64,000 bases of DNA from Bacillota bacterium. Lineage in GTDB: Bacteria > Bacillota > Clostridia > Lachnospirales > Lachnospiraceae. Under the pieces are notes generated by a model that saw nothing but the letters and a program-made list of their open reading frames with translations, made no database searches and had not been told where the DNA came from. Both the position numbers and the translations under genes were made by a program. Of the stretch, positions 44,487 to 53,490 are shown one piece after another. The DNA lies in contig JAEWYQ010000004.1 in NCBI GenBank assembly GCA_023395555.1, positions 138,637-202,636 on the forward strand, written 5' to 3'. Positions within the stretch are counted from its first letter, which is position 1; every line of letters begins with the position of its first letter.

Positions 44487-45555
44487 AAATGATATCACCT
44501 TCTTCCAGTCCCTTAATCACTTCTATCTCCGTATTCGTTTTTATTCCTAGTTCAACATTGCTTCTAACCAGCTCCCCATCAACCATGCGATAAACAAAGC
44601 TGCCTGAGGAATCTTTATATAACGCATTGTTCGGTATGATAAGGACATCCTTCTTGAAATTCTTAATCAGGCATACACAGGCATAGTCCCCGGCTGTTAA
44701 TCCCTGACCCGCAGCAAACTCATACCTGGTCTCCGGCTTAATTCCACTGTTCTTCATTTTAATAAGCTCATTTGTCTCAAAAGGTATATATTGAATGGCA
44801 TATTTCCTTCCCCCGATCAGGGCATAAACTTCATTTGCCATGGATAACTCACTTCCGCTGATAAAATCGCTCTGTATATGAAGTCTCGTTTCATCGGCAA
44901 TGATGATTGCCGTCTCGTAGGCATTGATTCTGCTGTTTCCGCTGAATTGCTTTATGTAGGTAATACTTCCGGAACAGGGTGCCTTCAGTTTATATTTTTC
45001 CAGCTCTTCCTCTATTTCCTCTATCTTTTTAATCACTCTATTCTTATCAAGCTCTTGCAATTTCAGAGCATGCTCTCTCTTCAGCTTACTCTTTCCCAGA
45101 GCAGCCTCCATCCGTGCGATTTCAACCGCAGATGCCCCTGCTTCTCCTCTCCGAAGAATATCAAGCTCTTGTATCTGTATCTCCAACGACGTTTTTTTAT
45201 TATCAAGCTCATTATTCTTTAGGGTTGTCTCCAGCTCCTCCTTTAACCTTTTCAGTTCCTTCCCCCGGTTCTCATCCTCAAGGCTTAGCAGCAGGTCCCC
45301 CTTCTTCACTTCCTGTCCCATATAAACTGCAATATCCCCTGCTTCCCCATCGATGGGAAAGGATAGCTCATGTATCTCAGGATATACCTTGGCATCATAG
45401 GTGAATAAATCATAGATATCACCTCTGGATACCGCAGCAGTATCAATCTCCGCTTCGACAGGCTCTTCCAGTATCGGGATTACGGTATCCTTTTTATCAC
45501 AGCCGCCCAATAAAAGCATAATTGCCAAAGCTATCATTACCAGCCTTCTAACCAT
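44473..45555 (-). CDS. Efflux adaptor lipoprotein (HlyD/MacA-like), second of three
   Basis: 360 residues. Lipobox 'LLLGGC' (Cys19). Lipoyl half-motifs 'YMGQEVKKGDLLLSLEDEN' and 'KLKAPCSGSITYIKQFSGNSRINAYE' flank a coiled coil (about 95-180); the barrel and 'RSNVELGIKTNTEIEVIKGLEEGDIIYVQK' end are typical. Anchored outside the membrane. Paralogous to the genes on both sides. Confidence 0.84.
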   Translation of the reverse strand: MVRRLVMIALAIMLLLGGCDKKDTVIPILEEPVEAEIDTAAVSRGDIYDLFTYDAKVYPEIHELSFPIDGEAGDIAVYMGQEVKKGDLLLSLEDENRGKELKRLKEELETTLKNNELDNKKTSLEIQIQELDILRRGEAGASAVEIARMEAALGKSKLKREHALKLQELDKNRVIKKIEEIEEELEKYKLKAPCSGSITYIKQFSGNSRINAYETAIIIADETRLHIQSDFISGSELSMANEVYALIGGRKYAIQYIPFETNELIKMKNSGIKPETRYEFAAGQGLTAGDYACVCLIKNFKKDVLIIPNNALYKDSSGSFVYRMVDGELVRSNVELGIKTNTEIEVIKGLEEGDIIYVQK

Positions 45556-45578
45556 GTTCTGTCAACCTCCCGGGCAGC

Positions 45579-46664
45579 TTAGTTAATGATTACACTGTCC
45601 CCCTCTATCAATCCTGATTTTATCTCTGTCTTCTTATCAGCGATCAGTCCTGTTTCTATTTCTTTTAAACTCTTGAAACCGCCTTCATCCTCCACATATA
45701 CGAAAGCTTTCCCGTTTTCCATATGCACCGCCGAGGAGGGCAGAAAAAGCGTATCGGTAATTTCGTTCAATATAAAGGTTATTATTCCCTCATCACCGCT
45801 TTGCAGGTTCCTCTCCGGATCTTCCGCCCTTAATAAGAGCTTTCCCTGCTCAAGCTTGATTTCCTCCTCCCGAAGCAATTCCCCGGGAGGAACAACCGCC
45901 GCCTTATACTCTATACCGGAGACATTAATTGTTACCTCCTGTTCGGGACTAAATCGTTCCGAATTTGTTCCGTCTGTAACAAATAACATGGTATCCGGAT
46001 CATACATCCTTATAAATACGGCATCATCATCTGATACTTCACCCTCATGATGGCTCGATACATAAGAGACAACACCTTTTATATCTGCAATAATCTGACG
46101 GCCGCTCCTCTCCCGGAAAAGAAGCTCCAGTCTCTTTTGAGCGATATAAAGCTCATCCTCCAGTGCCTTGATTGCATTATCATAGTTTTGCATTTCCAGT
46201 TCATATTCTGAGTCCATCTGCATCGTATAGCCGTCCAGAGACCGCAGCTTATTCTGGAGGGTAATGGCAAAAGTCCTCAATTCTCTTTCATTTTTGCTTT
46301 TTAGCTCTAAGAGTTCTATATGATCCGTAAGCTCTTCTATCTGCTGATTAATTTGATTCATATCCAAATCCGCAAGGAGTTCCCCTTCCTTAACGGTGTC
46401 TCCCTCTTCAACATAGATATGATCTATACGGATACCATCCACTGAGAATTTATATTCTTTGGTATAAATGGCATTATAAGCGCACCGGGTTTTGAGACTC
46501 TCAATCATATCTCCGCGTATTACTTCTGCCTTTTGATAACCCTTTAAGGCAGCGGCTGGAATCACGGGCGCATCCGGCAGTACCTCCTCTTTCGGTGCAA
46601 GGCTGCATCCCGACAGTATCAAAGAGAATATCAATAAAAATATGTACCTTGATTTATGCTTCAT
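45579..46664 (-). CDS. Efflux adaptor lipoprotein (HlyD/MacA-like), first of three
   Basis: 361 residues. Lipobox 'LILSGC' (Cys20), then 'IYVEEGDTVKEGELLADLD', a coiled coil (about 108-185), 'IIADIKGVVSYVSSHHEGEV' and a barrel with 'ETGLIADKKTEIKSGLIEGDSVIIN'. Encoded 33 bp after the GH8 gene, so the exporter operon is continuous with the xylan-degrading genes. Three diverged adaptors for one permease is unusual. Confidence 0.84.
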   Translation of the reverse strand: MKHKSRYIFLLIFSLILSGCSLAPKEEVLPDAPVIPAAALKGYQKAEVIRGDMIESLKTRCAYNAIYTKEYKFSVDGIRIDHIYVEEGDTVKEGELLADLDMNQINQQIEELTDHIELLELKSKNERELRTFAITLQNKLRSLDGYTMQMDSEYELEMQNYDNAIKALEDELYIAQKRLELLFRERSGRQIIADIKGVVSYVSSHHEGEVSDDDAVFIRMYDPDTMLFVTDGTNSERFSPEQEVTINVSGIEYKAAVVPPGELLREEEIKLEQGKLLLRAEDPERNLQSGDEGIITFILNEITDTLFLPSSAVHMENGKAFVYVEDEGGFKSLKEIETGLIADKKTEIKSGLIEGDSVIIN

Positions 46665-46697
46665 AAACTCCAGTTAAACTCCTTTGATTTAAATGAA

Positions 46698-47825
46698 TTA
46701 ATAGATCCGGTACCTTCCTCCAAGCATGAGGAGCGAGAAAAAGTAAAGGCAATTATCATAATATCTGCGCTCTCCCTTTCTTAGGGGCGTATTCCAGAAT
46801 TCCTTTACCCAGTCCAACCGGTATCTGCCCCTCGCTGCCAAAGACCCGGCGGCATTTGTGGAAATAATTGCAATCGGATGTAAGGCAGGCTGGTTAAGGG
46901 GTGTTCCGTCAATGAGATAATTTGAATATTCTCCTGTTTTGGTGTGTTCCGAAAAAAATTTCTGCAGCTTATCGATCACTGTTCCAAGGCTTGTATCCGC
47001 GTGAAACCAGGAGGCATCCAGGCCGATATTCATGGCAACACGGTAAGCATCCGAATAGAATTGTCCGTCATGGAATAATCGCTTCGGGGTACCGTCAAAT
47101 TCCGCATACTCACTGGCCATACCGGTGATAGGATGGCAGGATAGGGACAGATACTTACGGCTTTCCTCCGCCGCAGCTTTCCAAAACTCTCTGTCCTCCT
47201 CATTCGCTCTAAGTGCAAAGAGCTCATAAAAATGAGGCAGATGATAAGAGGGATCGGAAAATGGTGCCTCAGGAACAAATTTAATATAATGGTTATCGGC
47301 ATCCCACATCGGGTTGCCTCCGGGAACCAACTCCGCCTGATGAAGGCAATGCTTCAATATATCACGGGCCTGAACGCTGTAATCAAAAGGAGCCGCTCCA
47401 TCTCCCCAACGGGTGCTTGCGAAGAAGAGAGCCATAGCAAAATACTCCTCCCCGTCCGGAGCCGGTCCCTCCGCATTCTTCCTGCCATCCGTCCCGACGG
47501 ACCATGCGAAATAACCTTCATATTTTCCGCTGCTCTGATACATAAAGGTCTTAGAAAACAGCCACAAGCGGTCAAATATATCTTTTCTGTCCATCTGAAC
47601 CGCCATCATCATGCCGTAGCTCATACCCTCCGACCTCGCATCATTATTACCGGTATCCAGCATATAGCCCATGTCTTCCCCCATCTCAAAATATATTTTC
47701 TCTATGGGGTCAAAAAACAAGGTCTCAAAGGTTTCATTAATTCTTGACGTAATTTGTTCCCCGGTTAATCCAATCTCCGCAAATACATTAGGATATTCAC
47801 CGGTATAAAAAGCTCCCCTGGCCAT
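46698..47825 (-). CDS. GH8 reducing-end xylose-releasing exo-oligoxylanase (Rex-type)
   Basis: 375 residues, (alpha/alpha)6 barrel. Acid Glu in 'ARSEGMSYGMMMAVQ' (E66), conserved Asp in 'PAPDGEEYFAMAL' (D124) and base Asp in 'FYSDAYRVAMN' (D259) agree with the catalytic set of the Rex enzyme of GH8. No signal peptide, so cytosolic. It should take single xyloses from the reducing end of linear xylo-oligosaccharides, complementing the GH43 enzymes that act from the other end. Confidence 0.92.
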   Translation of the reverse strand: MARGAFYTGEYPNVFAEIGLTGEQITSRINETFETLFFDPIEKIYFEMGEDMGYMLDTGNNDARSEGMSYGMMMAVQMDRKDIFDRLWLFSKTFMYQSSGKYEGYFAWSVGTDGRKNAEGPAPDGEEYFAMALFFASTRWGDGAAPFDYSVQARDILKHCLHQAELVPGGNPMWDADNHYIKFVPEAPFSDPSYHLPHFYELFALRANEEDREFWKAAAEESRKYLSLSCHPITGMASEYAEFDGTPKRLFHDGQFYSDAYRVAMNIGLDASWFHADTSLGTVIDKLQKFFSEHTKTGEYSNYLIDGTPLNQPALHPIAIISTNAAGSLAARGRYRLDWVKEFWNTPLRKGERRYYDNCLYFFSLLMLGGRYRIY

Positions 47826-47854
47826 GCTTATCTTATCTCCTTCCGTCTTATAAA

Positions 47855-49405
47855 TTAGTATGTAATTGTAAATTTAAGGATATCGATATAATGATCGGAC
47901 CGCCTGCCGCAGGAAGATGCATAAACACCAATTGTGTTACCTACAAAGCCTCCTGCTACCTCAGTGCTCATCTCGTGGATATCCACATCAGCAATTACTG
48001 ATATTTCTTCCTCTTTATGACACAGTATGAAATCTGCTTTTTGGCCATGACCTTTTACCTTTAATCTTAGAACCTCCAGGCTCTCTTCTCTCAGACAGGT
48101 CTCTGCCAGCAAATGTTCCTCTTTTTTAAGACATTTTACCACCTGCAGTGCAACCTCCTGATTCTCTGATAGCTTCTTTATCCGAAAAAGCATATGGAAT
48201 TCATTGCTCTGTAGAATTGCCAATCCAGCCTCTTCCTGTTTCAGAAGCTTGTCACATCGAAACTCCAGCTGTGCTTCATAAAGGTAGTCTAATTGCCTGA
48301 AGCCCATATACGCCGGACTTTCAAGCTCTTTTAGTGTCTCAGGAAGAAAGCTTAATCTTACTACCCCATCCACAGTCTGAGCAAAATTACTGCTGGGATT
48401 CCTTAGCATTACCACATCATATTTATCCGTGCTGTACGGGATTAAGGTCTGTTTCGTTCCGGTATAATGCTTCTCCCCGCCAAAGGGAAGCTCTACCATA
48501 TCTTCCAGCTTACCGACACCGGGATTCACTACGGGCCAGCCGTCCTCCCATACCACCCTGGCCAGAAAGGTCTCCCTTCCCAAGCCGACATAACCCTCGC
48601 ACCTTCTGCTTGCCAGCATGACCATATACCAGTTGCCCTCGGTATCATCCACCAGGTCTGCATGTCCCACATAGATGACCGGATAATCCTTTCCCAGATG
48701 TCTGTGGGTCAAAATCGGGTTATTGGGGTTATTTTCATAGGGTCCAAAGACTTGCTTGCTTCTGGCAATGGTCACCGCATGATTTGGTCCTGTTCCGCCC
48801 TCTGCAATCATCAGATAATAGTAATCGTCCTTTTTGTACAGATGAGGACCCTCGGGCCAGATTACATCCTTTAGGGCCCCCTTCCAGACAGCATGGCTCT
48901 TACCGATTAATTGCATGGCAGTCAGATCCAGCTCCTGCACCCATATTTCCCAGTCCCCGTTATACCTCACGCCTTCCGGATTTGGCCTTGTGCCCACATA
49001 ATAACAGGTACCATCCTCATCGATGAACAGGCTCGGGTCAATTCCTTCCGCTGCCGGTCCCAGAAAATATGGCTCCGACCATGGCCCCTCGGGCCTTGCG
49101 GCAGTTACAATGAAGTTGCCTCCGCCGGATACATTGGTGGTTATCATATAATAGACCCCGTCGTAATATCTTATGGTTGGTGCAAATATACCTCCGGAAT
49201 GCCCGCTCTTTTGTAATGGAATTTGTGAGTTTCTATCCAATACATTGCCGATTTGCTTCCAGTCAGACAGATTTTTGCTATGCCAGATGGGGACTCCCGG
49301 AAAATACGCAAAGCTGGAATTCACCAGATAAAAGTCATCTCCCACCCTGCAAATGGATGGATCCGGGTAAAACCCGGATAAAATCGGATTTTTTGCCTGC
49401 AACAT
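47855..49405 (-). CDS. GH43 beta-xylosidase
   Basis: 516 residues. GH43 acids: D15 in 'GFYPDPSICR', D123 in 'EGIDPSLF', E185 in 'WPEGPHLYK'. The start 'NPILSGFYPDPSI' with 'NSSFAYFPGVPIWHSKNL' and the C-terminal beta-sandwich (about 325-515) are typical of intracellular bifunctional beta-xylosidases/arabinofuranosidases. No signal peptide. Just upstream of the GH8 gene and downstream of the SGNH esterase, in one operon. Confidence 0.92.
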   Translation of the reverse strand: MLQAKNPILSGFYPDPSICRVGDDFYLVNSSFAYFPGVPIWHSKNLSDWKQIGNVLDRNSQIPLQKSGHSGGIFAPTIRYYDGVYYMITTNVSGGGNFIVTAARPEGPWSEPYFLGPAAEGIDPSLFIDEDGTCYYVGTRPNPEGVRYNGDWEIWVQELDLTAMQLIGKSHAVWKGALKDVIWPEGPHLYKKDDYYYLMIAEGGTGPNHAVTIARSKQVFGPYENNPNNPILTHRHLGKDYPVIYVGHADLVDDTEGNWYMVMLASRRCEGYVGLGRETFLARVVWEDGWPVVNPGVGKLEDMVELPFGGEKHYTGTKQTLIPYSTDKYDVVMLRNPSSNFAQTVDGVVRLSFLPETLKELESPAYMGFRQLDYLYEAQLEFRCDKLLKQEEAGLAILQSNEFHMLFRIKKLSENQEVALQVVKCLKKEEHLLAETCLREESLEVLRLKVKGHGQKADFILCHKEEEISVIADVDIHEMSTEVAGGFVGNTIGVYASSCGRRSDHYIDILKFTITY

Positions 49406-49428
49406 AGTTATGTCCTCTCCTGTTCGTA

Positions 49429-50562
49429 TTAAGGCGTGTAGCCAAAGGCAAGAAGGCTGAACTCTTTCTCTTCACTTCCTTCTGCCATCCTTATCTCAAT
49501 GGTATGTCTCTTAGAGCTTCCTTTCTTGAACAGAAGAAGAGTCACCGGATTATTCCATCCCCCTCCTTCTTTACTGTCAAGCCGGGCAATACGCTCACCG
49601 TCAACATACACATCAGCTATTCCAAATTCCTTGTCAGAGCTGGATTTATATACCAATAATAAATTTCTGCACTTCAAAGACATCACAAAGGGGTCAGCCG
49701 TGCTTGCCGCTGTATGCTTCCAATTATACGGAAAGGTCTTCTGCTTTAATCCGTATACCATACATAGCTCTTCATCAACGGTATCAAAGCCTCCGGGGGT
49801 GATACGGATATCTTTTACCTCCGTGCTGCTGTCCAGCATCCTGATTTTCTCAAAGGAATTCCCCAATACTGCCGGACCCACCAGCTCGGTATCCATCTTA
49901 TGGGCTTCTTCCGCTTTCACCGCATTGAAGTAATTCTTCACACACTCCGTCATAATTCCGTGTCCAAGATCCGTCGGATGATAATCATCGGCAAAGAAAT
50001 CTTCCTCGGTAATATTACCCTCCAGCAATTCCGGAACCACCGCATCCTTGATGCTGATCATAGGAAGTTCATAATAAGCCCCTATGGGCTTATATAGATC
50101 CTGCATATTCCATCTTGATTTAAACACGCTAAATATAAGAATAACAGCCGGCTGACTGCCGGATGATAAAACCTTACGGATTAAGCTCTCATAAGCTTCG
50201 CCGCCCGTAGTCTCCTGATAATCATTCACAGCAAATTCGATGAATACAATGTCCGGCTCTGCTTTTCCATATCCGGTTATGTCTCGATCATACCGGATTA
50301 AACCAAGGGAAGAGGGGGTTCCGCCCATGCCGGCATTTATATATTCCACATTGCTCCCATCCCCCGCACCGAAGGTGCTTTTAAAATATAGGTATGATTG
50401 ATATGCATAGCAATTGCTGTTTTCACGCGCACGCGCACCCGCACCTTCTGTAATGGAGCCCCCGATAAATGCAATTGTAACCTTCTCACCCTTCTGCGCT
50501 TTTTCTATCACTTTTTTTATTCGATAATTATTTCCCGTTGATATAAGCGAAGTAGTAACCAT
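49429..50562 (-). CDS. SGNH-family esterase (putative xylan deacetylase)
   Basis: 377 residues. The N-terminal SGNH domain has block I 'FIGGSITEGAG' (Ser nucleophile, with Gly instead of the usual Asp before it), block III 'IEFAVNDYQ' and block V 'FADDYHPTDLGH' (Asp/His). A C-terminal beta-sandwich follows (about 230-377). No signal peptide, so probably an intracellular carbohydrate acetyl esterase. Distinct in layout from the CE2-type enzyme at 6768-7901, where the beta domain comes first. Confidence 0.8.
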   Translation of the reverse strand: MVTTSLISTGNNYRIKKVIEKAQKGEKVTIAFIGGSITEGAGARARENSNCYAYQSYLYFKSTFGAGDGSNVEYINAGMGGTPSSLGLIRYDRDITGYGKAEPDIVFIEFAVNDYQETTGGEAYESLIRKVLSSGSQPAVILIFSVFKSRWNMQDLYKPIGAYYELPMISIKDAVVPELLEGNITEEDFFADDYHPTDLGHGIMTECVKNYFNAVKAEEAHKMDTELVGPAVLGNSFEKIRMLDSSTEVKDIRITPGGFDTVDEELCMVYGLKQKTFPYNWKHTAASTADPFVMSLKCRNLLLVYKSSSDKEFGIADVYVDGERIARLDSKEGGGWNNPVTLLLFKKGSSKRHTIEIRMAEGSEEKEFSLLAFGYTP

Positions 50563-50583
50563 ATTTTTATTTTCCTCGTCTTT

Positions 50584-51876
50584 TCAGTAAGCTTTAATTG
50601 ATTCATCCTGCAGCACCCCGAAAAATGCAGGTTTGGGCTCCAGATTTCTATCAAATAGCAGCGGATAGCTGGGTCCTTCCGAATTATTAAGCCAGGACCG
50701 GTCATCCGTTAACCCCCAGAAGGTAATACTGTTTATTTGGGCATTATTTTTTTTCTTGCAGTTGTTGATTATGGCAAAGATGTTTTTATATCTGGTCGCC
50801 AATTTTTGCTGTGCTTCCTCCGTATTATCCCTTATCCCTATATCCAATTCTGTCACTTGAATGGTAATTCCCAATTCAGTATATTTATTAATTGCATATT
50901 GATAATCGAGAATAGCAGGATAGTCAATCCCTATATGATCCTGTAAGCCGATGCCGTCTATCAGATCCTTTTCCTTCAGCCCATTGATCATATGAATGAT
51001 AGGAAATAATTTGATTTTTTCATATGTTCCATAGTCATTATAAAATAGCTGCTGATCCGGAGAGGCATATTTTCGTGCAAAAGTAAATGCCATCTCAATA
51101 TAGTCATCTCCGATTACCTCAAACCATAAATTATCCTTTATACGGATGGAATTTTCCTGTCCGTCCCCCGGTTCTATCGCTTCATTCACAACATCCCAGG
51201 CATAAACAACACCCGGATAATTTTTATTCACATACTCTAATTCCTGTCGGATGTAATTCTCCATTCTTTTTAACATCACTTCTCTTGTCACAAATGGAGC
51301 ATCCGGTGAATTATCATAACCTACGGTAAATAGCCATCTTGGTGTCTGCGAATGCCAAACCAGTGTGTGCCCCCGCATTTTCAAGCCATTTTCCATGGCA
51401 TATTTCAATATAGGGTCAGCATTTTTCATATTGACAACAGGAGATTCTTCATTGCCTAAGTCTATTGTGGCAGCTCTATCCAGGGTAAAGTCCGCTTTCA
51501 TCTCATTTTCGCAGGTCAGACTATTGAATTGGTAAGCAATTAACTCTGCCTTATCCTTCCTGTCAAGATCAATCTTGGAGACTGCAACGCCCATGTAAAA
51601 GCTGTCCTTATAGATTTCCGCAAGACTTGGCAGCTCCCCGGTTTCGTTATAGTTCGCTTGATATGCCTTTGATTCATTTTCACCCGTACTCACGGCTTCC
51701 GCATCAACAGGTTTATCAGCAGCTTCGGGAATTACGGCTGACGTAACTGCATTATCATCACTGAGAGCCTCATTTTCACTTAAGCCTTTCCCTTCTTCCT
51801 TTGCTTTGCCACAGGAAGTACATAATAAACAGAATGCCAGGCAGAATAGAACTAGATACTTACTTCTGAAACACAA
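50584..51876 (-). CDS. Surface lipoprotein GH10 xylanase
   Basis: 430 residues, TTG start at 51876 with GAGGAGGG 7 nt upstream (an ATG three bases earlier is out of frame). A signal peptide ends near Cys22 ('LCTSC', an atypical lipobox with Cys at -3), then a 60-residue acidic linker and the GH10 barrel: acid/base Glu in 'WDVVNEAIEPGD' (E232) and nucleophile in 'QVTELDIGI' (E343). It should make the first cuts in xylan at the cell surface. First gene after the terminator at 51937-51968. Confidence 0.9.
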   Translation of the reverse strand: MCFRSKYLVLFCLAFCLLCTSCGKAKEEGKGLSENEALSDDNAVTSAVIPEAADKPVDAEAVSTGENESKAYQANYNETGELPSLAEIYKDSFYMGVAVSKIDLDRKDKAELIAYQFNSLTCENEMKADFTLDRAATIDLGNEESPVVNMKNADPILKYAMENGLKMRGHTLVWHSQTPRWLFTVGYDNSPDAPFVTREVMLKRMENYIRQELEYVNKNYPGVVYAWDVVNEAIEPGDGQENSIRIKDNLWFEVIGDDYIEMAFTFARKYASPDQQLFYNDYGTYEKIKLFPIIHMINGLKEKDLIDGIGLQDHIGIDYPAILDYQYAINKYTELGITIQVTELDIGIRDNTEEAQQKLATRYKNIFAIINNCKKKNNAQINSITFWGLTDDRSWLNNSEGPSYPLLFDRNLEPKPAFFGVLQDESIKAY

Positions 51877-51936
51877 TCATATTCCCTCCTCTCTATTTCA
51901 CGTCTATGAAGCATAACAGATCCATGATTTATATGA

Positions 51937-51968
51937 AAAAGGGGAGCCGGTATAGCTTCTCCCCTTTT
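51937..51968 (-). terminator. Rho-independent terminator after the binding-protein gene
   Basis: AAAAGGGGAG (51937-51946) pairs perfectly with CTCCCCTTTT (51959-51968); read on the minus strand it ends in a T run. It separates the 52-64 kb ABC cluster from the xylanase operon. Confidence 0.8.
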
Positions 51969-51983
51969 CCATGGTTCAGTTCA

Positions 51984-53426
51984 TTATTTGTTAGCGTCAT
52001 CAATCAGGGATTTCCATATTCCTGTGACTTCCTCAATCTTTTCAGCCGGTGTCTTAACTAACGCATATGCCTCCCATAAGAAGTTGCCCTGGTCAACACC
52101 GTATACAAGTGCGGAATAGTCTGTATTAACCTTAGCTTTGTCATACATCATAGAAAGAGTCTCATCTACCGCCCTTTCATCACGGAATCTTGTGTAATAA
52201 CCATCCTTCCAGGAATCCACATCATCTTCATAGCCAGGGGTAGGATTCGTCCAAAGATTGTATGCAAAGGCAATCTTTTCTGCGGTTTCTTTATCATAGC
52301 AGGAAGGTATTACAGCCACATTATCGTTGAAATATACGGTATTCACCTCGCTCTTAGGTCCCCTCGGGAACATTACGAAGCCCCAGTCATCTGTCATATC
52401 AGCCCAGGTTCCAACCTTATACTGTTCTGCAAAAGTCATAGCAACCTTTGCATCATGGAATGCAGAGATAAACCAATCCCAGTTGGAATCCGGAGGAGCA
52501 GGCATCTCATAGCCCTTTTGAATTAAACCTGTAACCCACTGAGCTGCTTCCAGGAAGTTAGGTTCCGTAGTAGCATTGTAGAATTTGCCGTTCGCATCTC
52601 TTCCGATATAGCGTGCATCATTGCTGTTAAATGCACCCATGAAAAAGTCTGCTGAAAAGCTTACCATGGGATAGCTGTCAATTGTACCATCGTTATTACT
52701 GTCAATTGTTAACTTCACGCATAACTTTTCCAACTCTTCCCATGTCCATTCGTTGCTGGCCTGAAGATTATACGGTAAATCGGGATCAAGACCTGCTTCT
52801 TCGAATAACCTCTTATTCCAGAACATCCCAAGCTTAGGCTCAGGCTTACCGGTTGCCATACCATAGGTGGAATTACCGAAGGTCATTAAATTCTTAACGC
52901 TCTGGTTCCATTTGCTTTCGGTAAAATCAAAGCTCTCCAGTGTTGACAGATCATAGAACAGACCATTGGCTAAAGGCTGAGCGATCCAGCCCTGGCCTAA
53001 GAGAAAGATCTGTGCCGCAGGATCTTCTGCCATTGTGGAGGTAGTGAAGGTCTCCTGCATGCCACCCCAATCGGCAACTGCAACCTGCTTCATTGTAAAA
53101 TTATACTTCTCCTGAATCATCTGACGGTAAGCCAGGGTATCCTCTTCAAGAGCTGTCTTTGGCTCAGCAGGGTCCGGGGATGACCACCAGTCACCAATAA
53201 TGATTTCCATTCCGCCAAGATCCATGGCCGGCTCTTCTTCTACAGGTGCCTCTGTTACCTCTTCGGCAACCGGTGCTTCTGTTACAGTGGCCTCTGGTGC
53301 AGGTGTCTCTGTCACTTTTCCCTCGTTACCTTTGTCGCCTGTCTTTGTTCCGCATGCGGACAGTACAGAAACGCACATTGCTAAAACCAGAACTACTGAT
53401 AACCATTTTGTTACGATTTTCTTCAT
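51984..53426 (-). CDS. Sugar ABC substrate-binding lipoprotein
   Basis: 480 residues. Signal peptide and lipobox 'VLSACG' (Cys25), a Glu/Pro/Thr-rich linker, then a family-1 solute-binding domain ('MEIIIGDWWSSPDPAEPKTALEEDTLAYRQMI', 'TFGNSTYGMATGKPEPKLGMFWNKRLFEEAGLD'). Fed by the two permeases encoded just upstream and ended by a strong terminator. Next to the xylanase operon, so uptake of xylo- or arabinoxylo-oligosaccharides is the likely role. Confidence 0.88.
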   Translation of the reverse strand: MKKIVTKWLSVVLVLAMCVSVLSACGTKTGDKGNEGKVTETPAPEATVTEAPVAEEVTEAPVEEEPAMDLGGMEIIIGDWWSSPDPAEPKTALEEDTLAYRQMIQEKYNFTMKQVAVADWGGMQETFTTSTMAEDPAAQIFLLGQGWIAQPLANGLFYDLSTLESFDFTESKWNQSVKNLMTFGNSTYGMATGKPEPKLGMFWNKRLFEEAGLDPDLPYNLQASNEWTWEELEKLCVKLTIDSNNDGTIDSYPMVSFSADFFMGAFNSNDARYIGRDANGKFYNATTEPNFLEAAQWVTGLIQKGYEMPAPPDSNWDWFISAFHDAKVAMTFAEQYKVGTWADMTDDWGFVMFPRGPKSEVNTVYFNDNVAVIPSCYDKETAEKIAFAYNLWTNPTPGYEDDVDSWKDGYYTRFRDERAVDETLSMMYDKAKVNTDYSALVYGVDQGNFLWEAYALVKTPAEKIEEVTGIWKSLIDDANK

Positions 53427-53459
53427 AATGCTTTCCTCCTTAATATTTTCTTTTATAGT

Positions 53460-53476
53460 AAAGTGATATTCACTTT
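53460..53476 (-). other. Intercistronic hairpin before the binding-protein gene
   Basis: AAAGTGA (53460-53466) and TCACTTT (53470-53476) with a 3 nt loop, between permease stop and lipoprotein ribosome site, as at 10822-10849 in the other importer operon. Confidence 0.4.
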
Positions 53477-53490
53477 CTATTCTCTGATCG

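Noticed and set aside
51876..51885. ATG upstream of the lipoprotein GH10 TTG start
   Set aside because: Out of frame with the xylanase and only about 3 nt from the ribosome site; the TTG has normal spacing and gives a proper signal peptide.
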